Source: Atopsyche davidsoni (Eukaryota; Arthropoda; Insecta; Trichoptera; Hydrobiosidae). From it: a stretch of DNA of 64,000 nucleotides. This document shows, piece by piece, positions 47,701-60,825 of this stretch. The notes under the pieces are model-generated. The model was not told the DNA's origin. It worked only from the letters and a program-made list of their open reading frames with translations, and did no database searches. The position numbers and the translations under genes were made by a program. Within the stretch, counting starts at the first letter, position 1, and the number at the start of each line of letters is the position of its first letter. The stretch spans positions 9,575,001 through 9,639,000 of the forward strand of contig JAILWY010000026.1 in NCBI GenBank assembly GCA_022113835.1, given 5' to 3'.

Positions 47701-49744
47701 TAGATAAAAAAATAAATCTCCCCCATTTCGATACCCATACTCTAACCCACGTTCACTCATATTCCTGCATTACAGATTTTAAAAAAATAGTAATTTAAAA
47801 ATCGCCTTATTAGGCAATATACTTATATCCTGCGATTTAACAAAATTATTTTTTCCGCGCGATGCGCTTGTAACTTTTGTAGAACTGGGTTACGTTGAAC
47901 TTTCCGAAGAAATGTTCTTTTCACCTCATGGAGTTTATTGAAAAATTATCACCCAAAGGACGCCCCGCGGTAATTTATCACAAACTTGAATTAAATTTTG
48001 TCGTAATATGGAAACGGTTATGCCGCACACCTATTATGATGCAAATTCTTAAAGACTTTTTGTATTGATGATAAATATTGTAAATATATTGCTCGATCCA
48101 TCTTTAAGCATATTGTAAAATTTGTTTATTGGAAAGATATATTTTCCATGAAGAGTAGAGGAAAATTGAATTTTCCCATCGTAAAACCGGTAGTTACCTA
48201 TAATAAACTCTCGTATTGATAGTAAAAAAATGGAATATAAAATAGTCGTTCCTTATGCTTATGATAACAAATATTTTTAAAAAAAAAACTACCTTGCACA
48301 TACTTCTGAGCTCTTATTTTTCAATATTATATGGTATTTATTTATTAAGACAGTGTATTTTCTCTTGCTTTAGAAAACATTTTGGGTCAAATATATTTAA
48401 TAAATATTACTGTTCTTACTAACCAAAGATACTTGAGTTAAAAAATGATGTGCGTCAATTATATACGAATTTTAGTAAGATTTTCATTACATTTGCCATG
48501 CTTTTCTTCATTATTATAACTATAATAAATTTAAATATGAGAGATACGTTTTATTTTATCATTTTAGTTTACCGATGAGTTATGGAAAGAAATAGCATTT
48601 ATTCATAATAATAGATAAGTGATCCTTTATTTTTATTTGTTTATAAGCTTTATAAAACAAAAATATGTATATAAAAGCAGATGACTTAAAAAACAATGTT
48701 AAATATATACATTTGAAAAATATAATGAAATAATTTATGAAGTTTGAGAAATTCGTGACATTAAACAAGAAACTTTGCCCTAAGGAAATAATCAATGGCT
48801 TTGACATTTCCTCTTCGGTTACTAAGTTTCTGTTCAATCATTGCTTAGGAATTGTGGTACCCAAGTTTGTTTTTGATCTTCAATACATTAACCAATTCAA
48901 AACAATCCCTGATGCCAATCTAGTTCCAAATGCAAGAAACTTTTAGAATTCAACATGATCCAGCATATTTTATACAGTTAATGATTTCAAAGTTAAATTT
49001 AGTAGCAAAATTAAACTTCTCTCGGGTACACCCTTGTGTGGAAATAATCTCGATTGCCTGGTCATGAACAAAGGATCGAGTCATCGGAAGACTTTTTCAC
49101 TTAAGCAAATTGTTATTGATTACTATCATCAATAAAGAGGGTATTTTTTTTCTCTTTGTTTCTTACAAAGACTCTCATTATAACCGACTTCAGGCATGAA
49201 TCCTCAATGGGATGGTAGGCTCTAATGGACTTTGCAGAATTATAAGCATCCATCAATATCTAAAAATAACTTGGACCTCATTAGGAAATATAAAGCTTAT
49301 ATTTTTTGTTTACATGCAAATTAAAAAAATAATGAGGGAACCTTGTTGAGTATTACATATCAATCATGTAATCTGCATTAATAAGTATTTTTTAACCAGT
49401 TTAAGCGGAGTTTAATCACTCAAGTATTTTATTTAAAATAGATTTCCACAAAGTACTCAGTCAAAAATATTGATTACTCAAATGTATTTAAGTAAACATT
49501 AATTTTAGAAAATATTGCCTTTAATATGACTTGTCAACGGCTTCTCTTCTGTATTTTTTTATCACAAGATATTCTTAAGCAATTATTATTATATATATAT
49601 CCAAAAAAATTCGAGTATTATTAAATATTTCCAAAATTTAATTCATCTCACCTAATTTTATTATTAAGCGGATATTTGCATTGTTTTATTTAAAGTCGTA
49701 TAGTTTGTCTGTTTTAACAGTTTTGAATATAGATATTGAAATTA

Positions 49745-50015
49745 AACAAGATCATTGGCCCGAAACGTGCGCGCTTGTAACGCGAGGTACGGAGCGGTGC
49801 ACATATTAAAATGCCAACGTGCGAGCATCCGCGAATGATCTTGAAAACATTAAACACCACGTCTGAATGCAACGACAATCCTCTTTACGAGATGTTATTC
49901 CAATAAAAACTGTCTCCTATATTACTCGCTTAAATTACTCGAACGAGGTGTGCTCGAGGAGACGTGCGCGAGTTCAGATCGATCCGGCGCCGGAGTCAGG
50001 TTAAACTTCAAGACT
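49745..50015. promoter_or_regulatory. GC-richer segment in intron 3, candidate regulatory element
   Basis: Two GC-rich parts (about 49757-49835 and 49935-50005, including gatccggcgccggagtcagg) separated by balanced sequence, no open frame of note. Function unknown. Confidence 0.25.
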
Positions 50016-51486
50016 GCTTTTTCATTTGCATAACACAGAAGTATGCCACGAGAGAAGAAGTGGCAGAAACCACAATATGTAAATATTGACTATTCAAATT
50101 AACGCATTTCATTTCGCATACTCATATAAATGAAAATGATTTTAATTTTTCCAATTTTAATACAAATAAATTATGTACGCATTACACATTTTAATAATTG
50201 GTTAACTTAAATCGAGTGCGTCGCTGCATTAGTATTTTACGCAATTACTAAGCTATTTATTTTTTTAAAAAATGCAATATTATTGAAATTCCAAAGTATG
50301 ATTATAATAAAAATAAAAATAAAATAATAAATAATAAAATAATAATAATACTAATAATAAAATTCAAATATATATCATTAAATCCGACGAGAGTCAATTC
50401 CCAGGCAGCTCATTTTATTTTTGGAGCATGCTGTCAAAATATGTCAATATTCATTTATTATTCCTATTAGTAAAAATATTTTGTAAAAAATGGCTTGTGC
50501 ACTTATTACATCACTTTCATAGCAAAGCTCGTGCTTTTTTTATTTTGTAAATACTTGGTTAAGTGACATAATATTCATTTTTAAAAATAAATATTCAACT
50601 ATTGTTTTATATTTTATTATTTGATTTAAAAAATAAAATTAACCAAATTATATATCGAAACCATTAATATTGTATATTTATTATACATTTTAATTAATTA
50701 AACTTGCAAAATAAAACTAATACAATAGACTGCTTTTCTTTTCTTTTTTTGTAAATAAAGTATGACAATTACCAAATATGATATATATTACAAAAATATT
50801 TTTTTAAGTCACCGCGTACAGGAATCTAAAAAAGGCTTATTTTTGTATTTTTGCTCCCTTATGTGTTATATTTACACTTTATACGATGTCTTAAATGTTC
50901 AATTGTAACAATTTTTAAATTTTTATTTTGAAGAGCATGTTCTGCATATAAAAAATGATAAATATTTTTTTTGTATAAAAATAACCCCCTAGACATATTT
51001 GCACAATGGCGGAGTTTACTGAATTCAATTAACAACCTTAAATCATATGGAAATACAACCTGCAGAATTCGACACAACATACGCTCTACATGCCAAGCAC
51101 GGCCCCGCCAGATATGATACGCTCGCAGCTTTTTCCTACAGCAGAATATTCCAGAACAAAAACAAACATCAATCAGAATTTTTACATTCAAATATGTCGC
51201 TTTACATTTTTGTCGGAAACGTGAATGCCGGGTGGGGCTGCTTCTAGTGAGGGGCGCTATCGAATTATTTCTACAATCGACCGAATTAAAACAAAATAAT
51301 TATTTTAATGATTTATATATTAAAATTCATTTCATTTCCCGAGATCATTAATTGTGTATATCGTAAATGCATTATCCCTCGTGGCTAAATCAACAAAAGC
51401 AGCTATCTGAATTATTGACATAAAATAAAAAATTGTTGCAATAGTGCGTGTGAAGTAACTGCTTTTCTACTGAAAATTAATTAAGT

Positions 51487-51514
51487 AATTATTCCCACTA
51501 CTGTGGGAATAATT
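51487..51514. repeat. Perfect hairpin, 12-bp stem with 4-base loop
   Basis: AATTATTCCCAC, loop TACT, GTGGGAATAATT, in intron 3. The arms are exact reverse complements. No flanking element is recognised. Confidence 0.75.
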
Positions 51515-52857
51515 TGCAAGTTTATTTTTAAAGTTGTTTAAATAAGATATTAAAACATTTCAGAATTTCATCGCCCGTAATTTGCTACAACTCTCAAAAT
51601 ATTTTATAATATATATACACTACATTATATACTCATGAATCAGTTATATTACTGACTTTTATTTAACCGCTTAAAACTTTTCCATTAGAATATTATTTGT
51701 TTATTTTTAATTTTTCCAAGTGTGTGTAACCGAAAACTCCCATCTCCATCCACCACAGCTACCTCACTGGATCCCCTCTGTCTCGCATTTCACACAACTT
51801 GCCTGAATCTCCGCTTCATTTGAATTTTTTAATCTCGCTTCTATATATAGCAAAATTGCGATCGCACGGGACTTATGAAATGACTTGTTTATGTCCGAGA
51901 TTTTTAGTGTGTAATTCCAGTTAGTTGTTTCGGAATTTATGGCGTTTTTATTGAATTCATTATAGCTCAAGTGAAAGAACTCCATCATTTTTATTATACC
52001 TCGTGCAAGTTCAAATAAAAAGGCTCACAAGTTAAGAGAGATTTTCGTTCGGGGATGTGTTCGATTTATTATGTTGAATGACTTGACTCGCTGGACTAAG
52101 AGCGAATGAAAATCAAATATTTTCTGCAGGTCATAGGTTCTTTGTCCTGTAAATAAAATTTTATTTTCACCCCATTTTAGCTTTACCTGAGGGCTGAGGG
52201 TAATTTGGTAGTCATTTGCTTTGCTGCCATAATGTATTTAAGCGTAGCACTTTTAAGTTTTAGTTTAGCACTTAATGAATAAAAAAACCAGTTATTGAAA
52301 ATCGTGTTTTCAATTTGCCAACATTAGCATAAAGAAAAACTCATTCTTTATTGATTCTCTTTTGAAAAAGTAATATAAATTAGTACATCGTAGAACACCA
52401 AAGTTAAGATAATATAAAACAATTTTACATTTATTAAAATATCCACACATAAAAAAATTCTCAGATTTTAATACATAAGTAATGATTCTTTGAAATATAT
52501 ATAAGATTTTAAGCTCTTTTTCAACTGAAGAGTTTTAACAATCAGAAATCTTCTTCATAGCATTGGGAAAACCAATTTTACTCTCTTTTTTGTCTATTTA
52601 ATAAAATAAGGTTTTATTTATTTTCTCTTTCAATGACGCAACATATTTTCTCTCAGATATGAGTTATATTTGTTCCCAGGGCGGCAATAATTTTAATTTT
52701 AAAAAATAACACCAAGTACACTCCAAAGCATCAACAAAAAAAAAAAACCACAAAATAGGACATTCAACTTGGGAAACCCAGTGCCGAGCTAAGTACATGG
52801 CATTTCAGGCGTCTATTTTAAGCAGAACTTTTCAAAAAAGTTTCTAAGTATTATTCT

Positions 52858-53015
52858 AGCTATCACGCTCGCCTTCCCGACTCGCTAAAGTCCCGGCAAT
52901 TAGACTTGGTCACGCAAGCCCAAGAATGGGATTTGTAATGAGCTTGACTTGAACAACTTGCTGCGGCGCTCGGCCCTAATGAGCTTATCGTGTTATCAGA
53001 TATTGTCAGCTGTGG
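52858..53015. promoter_or_regulatory. Candidate regulatory element with repeated aatgagctt motif
   Basis: A balanced-composition island in intron 3 with aatgagctt at about 52936 and 52978 and a ttatcagat GATA-type site at about 52994. It resembles an enhancer but nothing proves it. Confidence 0.25.
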
Positions 53016-53630
53016 ACAAAATAAAAGTCTTATTTTTTTATATAAATCTGTTTGTTTTTATGTTTGCACATATTCGCATGCCAAAAAGATGAACTTGCGA
53101 CCGATTGACGTATTTTACTGCACATTTAAAACTAGACAGAATTAAACTGATTTTCTTATTATATTTCAACTTGATGGCTTATTTTGTATGCACCTGCAAA
53201 CTCTTAGTATGGTATGTCCATTTTCACCTTCTCATTTTCTGAATAATGATGCACTGTTTGCACCACATTCGATTTATGTAAATAAACACGTATTTTGTTT
53301 TCTAATAAAAATAAGATCAATTTATATTTGTGACTAAGTAACTGCATTTAAAATAATATTTAATTAAATATACGTGACGGCCAGCATTAATGGCTCATGG
53401 TTTTTGTTTAAAAGTAACTAACAAAAACTTTTCAGAATTTAAATACTTTTCTTTTATCAAATTATTGATTTTCTTAATTAACAGAAAAATGCTCTTTATT
53501 GAGTAATTGGCCGATGGAAATTACAAAACTTTTTATGAAGAAACTTTCTCCAAAAAAACCTTTTAAAATTTTAAACAATAATAAAACTTACGTTTTTGAG
53601 TTTTCAAAGATAGCCGATTAATTATCATGA

Positions 53631-53683
53631 GATAAGAAATGCCGCCAGAAGAAAATTCGATAAGAGCGCAAATAAGGGATAAG
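53631..53683 (+). promoter_or_regulatory. Cluster of three GATAAG motifs
   Basis: GATAAG at 53631, 53659 and 53678, all on the + strand within 53 bases, in a GC-richer patch (53600-53770). GATAAG is the classic insect GATA-factor site. Single copies are common by chance here; the same-strand cluster is less so. Confidence 0.35.
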
Positions 53684-56154
53684 AATGGCAGCCTGGCCAG
53701 GCAGCTATAGACGATTAAAAGAAAGTTTCTTAATCTCGTACGCATGGGGTGAGCTCGTTCTCTCATGATGGAGGTTGTACGCACTCATGAATAAAATTAT
53801 CAAACCGTATCGCGTCATTTTTCATACCTTATAAAATGTAACGCAAAAATACACAACACTTCCGTATAACACATTAAATATTATACACATATTGTAAGTT
53901 ATGTAATTTTACTTTTTATGCTTTTAGTAAAACATAAATTCATTTTGTAATGAAATATGTGCATTTTTACTTTTATGTATATATCATACTTACTAATTTT
54001 TCTATTTATACTAAGGGAATGTCCTTGAGTATGTAAAATCATTTGGTACTTTTGTGGCTGAAAATCAATATAAACGTTAATACTTAGTATTGGTATTTTT
54101 AAGACACATGCCTCAATAAATAAATAAGATATAGGATTTCAAGTATAATTGGTCACACCTAATAAATGATCATACTTTACGTAACCTAAACAAATTATCA
54201 AAACCTAAAAAAAAAAAGTCTCAACTGAGCGACAGGCCTCTGAAAATTACAAGAATTTTATAAAAATTTAATAAATAAAATCAAACATCATGCTTTATAG
54301 TTAAGAGTTTGATATCCGGCAGATTTCAAAATCTATTGTCAACGTAAAGTTCACTTGCTTTTAGATCTTATATTTTCACATTTATATAAAATCTTGTATT
54401 TTTAAAATTTACTTTTGCATTATTATTGATAATCCATAAATACTTAACAAATACTTTTGGAATACCTCTTCTAACAATGAGACATCATTAAAATTACTTT
54501 AATAACTTTTCTTGAAGCATTTCAACCATTATATCGTAAAATATAACCATTTGTTCCGAGCTCCGCTGAGTTCCATAATCCAAGTATCTTATTGTCTCCA
54601 CCTCTCCGCTGCTGGTGGTTTTCTCACTATCGGTTTCCGGCAGGCGACTTCCGCTGCACGGCATTTCATCTTCCGCCGCGACAGCCTCCCTCGTACCCTC
54701 GCACAAAAGTGATTTGCAAACTTTATTACTTCTTTTTCCGGCCAATATCGCCTCGATAGTACAAGCCTTCCTGATTCAATTCTAACAATCTTTTTTTTTT
54801 ATTTGTGTATATTGCTCCATAAAATATTAAGTATAGTAATTCTTGTGCAGCAGGTGAAAGCACTGAATGTATGGTTAGCAAACGTTATAAGTTTATAGAT
54901 TCAATAAGAAAGTATTTGCCTTTGAAAATAGATATCCACATAAATCGATTCATTGCATAATTTATTTGAAAGCAACGATCATAGCAGCTTTGCCAGATTT
55001 TTCCAAAAATTTTCTACCGTGATGCTATACTAAACTTTTCTCGTGAAGGTGAATGGAATTTTCAACGAGGGTCCATTACGGATTCAGTTCAAAATTTCAT
55101 AACTTTAAACATTTTCGAACTAGATTATTTTCAAAGTTTTCTGAAAAATATGAAAATCTTTTTCAGATGGGACAGCTGATACGGTCGAATAACAACCTGA
55201 TGTATTACTATCCTGCATTTGCTCGGTATCCATTTCGGCACAGTGAAATTTAGAAATGTTTTATTACATCGAATTGCTTGCGAATATAACGGTATAAAGT
55301 GATATAGTCTGTTCCATATGAATAAGTCCCAAACGATGTGATTCTGCTTGCTTTATATTGTTGTGCTTTCTTGGGTACTTGAAGTATAAAATTGCACTAC
55401 TTGAAACAAACTCTGTATTGCTCTTGTAAAATAAAAAGGAAGACAATTTTATTCCATTCTGTTGGAAAGATATCTAAGATAAAGCTCTAGTGATATTATC
55501 TATAAAAAATATATTCAACATGAAATTATTTTTCACTATATATAAAGTTTTAATATCCATAAAATGCTTTATTAAAAATTTCATTTTTTATAATGCTCAG
55601 GATATTTATATTCTATGAACTTTGCGCCGAGAAGACAACTTCTGGAATGGAGATGTTTACATTATGCTCGGGTATTTGTTTAAGTTTAAAGTGAAATCTG
55701 GAACAAACTGTTGCCATAAACTCGCCAGGGAACTTGGTTCTGACACTAAAGCCAACATTTTTTTATCGCTGATCATACTTGCGCCGTGTGCACCTTATAG
55801 AAAATCTTGGAGGTTATCAGACTAGAAATATAAATCTATTCCTTGTTAGCAGATTTGAAAGTAAAACTAATTTCAAAATAAATAAAAGTATTGTATTATG
55901 TACTGAATAAAAACTACTTGTAACTGCTCTGAATATTAGCGGAACATATTTCACGTTGAAAGCCAACACTGCGTCAAGTAAGATTTGAGAGCGATGTGAT
56001 GAATTGCTCTCAATGGGATCGTTTACGATACATTCTGCACTGGAAATGCACACGACGAATAAGCTCACTGCACAATGCACATCCCTCGTTTTAGAATGTT
56101 GAATAACAATATTATACATATATACCAAAAAATATTAGAACTGAATATATACTC

Positions 56155-56155
<1 letters not shown>

Positions 56156-56218
<63 letters not shown>
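56156..56218. repeat. (AT)n microsatellite
   Basis: About 31 AT units in intron 3. The Ile-Tyr repeat frame across it is an artefact of the repeat. Confidence 0.97.
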
Positions 56219-56220
<2 letters not shown>

Positions 56221-57948
56221 TGCGTTATTTTGGCCTTGATACTAGGACTATCTTTAGGGATTTCGTATCTAGGAAATCCCGTTATCATTAAACAATATCG
56301 CCTGCCAAAATCGACGAATACATAAAAAAAAATTTTTTTCAAAATACTCTACGTTTGAATTCAAGAGCTTGTTATTTTATTTTTTTCTAAAAACAAAGAG
56401 TCACTTAACCTAGAGCACTCTGAAGTTATTTCTGCTTGTAATTCTAATTTTCATGCTTCATTCGCATTCGTAAGTAAAACATAACAATCAGTAAGCATCA
56501 CTAGTGATACCGACTTATATTTCGTCCGCATCTTCCTTGTTCGAGGTCGAATATATTCAACGTATGGTGAATCAAATGCTTTTGACAAGGCTTTATTTAA
56601 CCATACAAAATTTAAATTTATATAAAAATTTCTGTCAATGTTTTTTTTTACTATTTACTGTATCCAACTACTATTCCAGCCATATATTCCAGCATCCCTA
56701 AACCAATATTTATTCGAACATAGAATATATTTTTGAAGAATTATTAAAAATATGTATATTACAAAATTATTCTCACCACGTAATGTTTTATATCGGAAGT
56801 CGAATCCCTGGGGGGTTTTAAGCTTTTTAAGGCGGTATAAACAAATAAAATGTTAAATTTACAAATCCCATGAAATGTACCAAGTTTTTATTTTCTCGTC
56901 TCATAACAAAATAAAATCTTATAATGCTAGCAAAAGGTTTTGCACCCAACCAACGTATTTTATCTATATTAAAAATAACATTTTCGAACTTCTTCTGAAA
57001 TATAAGCTGCGTCAAACTGAGAATATTTTTGACGCTCTAAACCTACAACGTTTTTTTAAAATAGTTTATACCTTAAGGCAATAAACTTTCTACTGTTCGA
57101 TCAGTGCGCTTTATAGAATACAATAGAAGCGTGTTTATGCGGATAGTCAGAATGTGTGTCGATTTGCTGATTTCCAGTGCGAGATTCTTTTCCGTGCGGC
57201 TTGGAATTTAGATTGCTGCTATTCCCTCCATTGGGGGTGATTAGATACAAGGATGACCCGACAGACGGCAGACCAGAGCCTGGTGCAAGTGCTTGCTGCA
57301 AGTGGGTCATCGAATACATCCATGTTAATATCACATGTCCTATTTCAATTATAAACACTAAAACCACTAGATATTATCATTTTTATCTATCTTGCAGTAA
57401 GATATTGTTAATAATAATGTTTTTCAGTACCGTGAGGTAGAGTGATTTGCGAAAAAAAATGAGTTCACTTTTCATGTAAAAATGTTTCTGGTACAATTTT
57501 TATCTAATTTATAACAAGGCAAAGGACGAAGACAATGCAAGTCAAGTGCAGCTGTAATATTTTCAAGTGCAGAAAGCAAAAGAGGATGTTAAAATGAAAT
57601 AAAAGTCGCAGACAGAAAGAAAAAGAAATAAACCTTCTCTTCTTTATTCTTTCTGCTCTTTGCATGAAGTAAGAGTGGAATCGATTCCCTCCACGAATCT
57701 TGTTTCTTTGTTGATAATAATAAAAGTTCTGTTGAAGTTTATTTTTGCATGTTATTGACTTTTAAACAACGTAAACAACGAACATGTTTTTGAAATATTT
57801 TATTAATTCAACAACCAAAATTCATTATTAAAAACTTCTGATTCTGCTTATTTTTTTTTGTCAGCATAGATTGAGGGGATCAAACAAAATAATTTTAAAT
57901 TAATTTTAGAAGATTTTTATACAAAGTCTTATTGTTTGTGTCTTGCAG

Positions 57949-58071
57949 TTCTGCACAGACTACGAGACCTCGGACAAGCTGAAGTTCCCGACGTTCGCTC
58001 GCAGCAAGCCCCCCGACACGCAGATCTCCAAGTCCGTCGCCGCCGTGCTGCGATACTTCAACTGGACCCAC
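57949..58071 (+). CDS. Gyc76C: Gyc76C-like receptor guanylate cyclase, coding exon 4 (ANF_receptor domain)
   Basis: Residues 133-173, phase 0 at both ends. The acceptor is gtttgtgtcttgcag at 57948 and the donor is GACCCAC|gtaagt at 58072. It encodes FCTDYETSDKLKFPTFARSK followed by PPDTQISKSVAAVLRYFNWTH. Joined to exon 3 it gives the family's LPMISY-(F/Y)CT...FPTFARxxPPDTQISKSV motif, a highly conserved stretch of the Gyc76C ligand-binding domain. A second Cys sits at the second residue of this exon. The NWT near its end is an N-glycosylation sequon. Intron 3, before it, is about 10.8 kb and contains no other exon-like segment I could fit, so no coding sequence seems to be missing between exons 3 and 4. 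Confidence 0.96.
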
Positions 58072-60638
58072 GTAAGTCAAGCCAACGCTTGCAATACTTA
58101 TTTCTAGGTTATAATTAATTTTAAAAAAACACCTGCTCTTTTTTAAATCAAAATATCACTAGATTATTGTTTTGACTGGGTGAAACTTTTCAAGCGTATA
58201 ATATTTTTATAAAATATCATTCTTTTAGTTTTTTACATCAACATATAAACGTGCCTTAGAAAAATTAATAATTGCCAAACAAATAATATTTGCTTCACTT
58301 CATTTCAAATAAAAGCATGGTTTTAATACGTATAACCAACTTGAATGAATAATTAGCATTTGCAAGACAGAAAACAATTTATTTGCTATAACATCATTTC
58401 TGATATTAATTTTACAGGTCAAGGAATATTCTGTTGAGTGCTTTGTAACAGAACAAATCAGAGAAAGACAATACACAAATAGAATATCACAGATATGATA
58501 TGTTGAAGATGTCTTTACCTTTTGTTTTGTAGAATAAGGAAAGCAACCTCGGAAAATCATACTTCATTGGTTTCTTTGTCTTCTTGCGTTAAAAATATAT
58601 GATATGTTATCAACTTTTGTTGTACAAGTATAATTGATATAAGAATTAACTTATCAAAAATTCAATTTTTTATGTACTGTGAAAAAAGTATTGGGATTTA
58701 AAACCGCCCCGGCCGAGCCGCAGCCTTTGAAATCCTGCCAGGAAATGCATTCTCATACATGCAAATGCACATTGCACGAAAGAGATTTGCATGGGATGCA
58801 AGAGTATGTGTGGGAAATTCTATTATAGTTTCTGGATGCTTACGTGATGAGCGGAAATAACGCCAAGACTGGGATATTGAGGTATTAGAGAACATTCAAT
58901 AAAATGAAATCTCAAGGCTATTTGAACGTGTTTCAAATTTGATAAACGTACATTTAATGTAACAGTAAATTCACTTCCTTTTAAAGTAATACAGAGATTT
59001 TTATCTAGGTTCTTCTTAAAAATAATTACCTGGCGTTTAAGTTTTTTTTATATTTTATTATTTATTTATTATAGTTTCACAATATATTGATTTAAAAACT
59101 ACGTAGTAAACTCTTGCATATATTGTTCGCAATCATTTTTATAATGCGATAACTTTTTAAAGTTCTCCTATTTAATGGGTTAAAACACTTTTCAAACAAA
59201 AAGATTTTGAAAAATTCATCATTAAAAGTTCAATGCAATAAACAATTTACAAGCTTCTTTTGTTTTAGATTTTTTATTGTAAATTATGTAAACTTTTTAA
59301 CATTCCACAATGATATGAATTTTCAGTACTTCTTACATAAAGTAATGAAAACCCTCGTGAAAAATACGAATATATCCATTTTAATGAACCTCTCTTGACT
59401 TTGAAAACCAACCATTAAAAATAACGGCTAAACGTGCTAACCGATAAGTACATTCTTTCATTAAAATTCTACCGAACAACTTTGAATTTTCGTTTGAGTA
59501 TACGTGAGTCCATTAGCTTTTCATTTTTCGGACAATCGCAGCTTTTTAAAGTAGAAAAACTTCCAGCCCGCTCTTTTAGGAACTCGCTACATTTGCATTG
59601 ATGTGGTAAAATAAAAATTCCATTCTGAAGAAATATAAGCAAGTGTTTGAACTCTGCCAGCAACGTCGGCCGTCGTAAAATTCCTAAGAGAATTCGCTTT
59701 TGTATTGCTCCTTTTTTTTAAATAGCTAAGGAAATGTTTTGCATAATTTCATACTCTCTGGCCTACATTTTCTTACGAAAGATTCAATGAAGCTAATTAC
59801 CCTTAATTTTCTTACAAAACAATTTGAGAACAAATATTCTCAATACTCTTTAGTTAATGATCCATAAGATAAATAAAACGCCATGTCGCTACTTTCTAAC
59901 AGGGAGTTTTTCAATCTGACTGAGTGCTTCCAGATATTGCAGGACTTTAGATGCATGCTTGTAACTTTATATCTAAAAATTTGAACTCTGCCATTTTCAA
60001 GCAAAATAAAACAGCCAAGTATCATAAAGCAGTTTACTTATATTGACAATCAAGACAATAAAATAGAAATCACAACAACATGGCTCAAATTAAAGTTGTA
60101 AGTATAAGATAGATTAAATATATTCATGTAAATAGTTTCGTATCACAAACACAATACAAGTGCAACGATCAACAGAGGGATCTCGACATCAAACAGTTAA
60201 TAGGCTTTAAATAAATTGAAAGAGACAAAAATCCATATCTCTGTGACTTTGGTTGAAATATCAGCATTATTATATTTGTTTGGTTTCATCGATCGACATA
60301 TTTGTATGCGTACCGACATAAAATGTATTCTCTGAAGTATTGGAAGATCAAAGATATGAAGAGTGGGTTAACAGGTTGCTTACCATATATCAAAAGCAGA
60401 ACTGAACTGGAATACGGTAGTAACAGAAATAATAAAACTGTTACAGTTCTTGAGTCAGCGATCCAATATGTTAGATTCTGGTGATCAGCGCTCCAAATGT
60501 AACACTTGAAAAATACAATTTCAGCAAACATATGTTTTCACTCTGTGTCTAAAATATTGATACTATATCAAAATATGTACGTTTTTGCTTTAATTTCGTC
60601 TATGGGTCTAATTTCGCGGTGCTAAATTTTGTTTGCAG
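58072..60638 (+). other. Gyc76C: Intron 4 of the Gyc76C-like gene (about 2.6 kb)
   Basis: Phase-0 intron between two well-supported exons, AT-rich. The one distinct segment is near 58.70-58.86 kb, with a GC-rich edge and two octamer motifs in opposite orientation. No coding signal seen. Confidence 0.92.
58700..58865. promoter_or_regulatory. Candidate regulatory element with two opposed octamer motifs
   Basis: A GC-rich edge (ccgccccggccgagccgcag) is followed by ATGCAAAT at 58759-58766 and ATTTGCAT at 58785-58792, facing each other 18 bases apart, in intron 4. The arrangement suits POU-type factors. Inference only. Confidence 0.35.
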
Positions 60639-60825
60639 ATCACATTCCTGTACCTGGACACCCCGGACAATACATTTTCAAAGGTGGCTGCTAATGTCCT
60701 GAGCGAGGTGCGCGCGGCCGGCGTGCACGTGCGCGGCGTGCGCTCCTGGCACGAGCCCTACCACATCGGCTACACCCACAACCCGTTCAGGGACATCGTG
60801 CGAGAGACCTATACAGACACCAGAA
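60639..60825 (+). CDS. Gyc76C: Gyc76C-like receptor guanylate cyclase, coding exon 5 (ANF_receptor domain; gene continues past the window)
   Basis: Residues 174-235 plus one base of codon 236. The acceptor is ttttgtttgcag at 60638 and the donor is CCAGAA|gtaagt at 60826 (phase 1). It encodes ITFLYLDTPDNTFSKVAANV, then a basic stretch VRAAGVHVRGVRSWHEPYH, and IGYTHNPFRDIVRETYTDTR. The pattern VTFLYLD...VRxxxxW...(Y)H(H/I)G...NPF...ETY.(N/D)TR matches Gyc76C. This is still the N-terminal half of the extracellular domain, so the window holds about 235 residues of a receptor that is about 1,500 residues long in Drosophila. The remaining exons should lie downstream of 64000. In-frame read-through past the donor to a stop near 60878 is intronic. 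Confidence 0.95.

Larger units (their letters stand above)
47133..57948 (+). other. Gyc76C: Intron 3 of the Gyc76C-like gene (about 10.8 kb)
   Basis: Phase-0 intron between two well-supported exons. The first 600 bases are repeat-rich: TTAGG tracts, the second 66-bp direct-repeat copy and the right arm of the inverted duplication. Further in are GC-richer islands near 49.75-50.0 and 52.86-53.0 kb, a GATA-motif cluster at 53.6 kb, a hairpin at 51.49 kb and an (AT)n tract at 56.16 kb. The rest is AT-rich, and none of its short open frames looks like a gene. Confidence 0.9.

Noticed and set aside
56112..56342. Open frame with Ile-Tyr repeats
   Set aside because: Translation of the (AT)n microsatellite.
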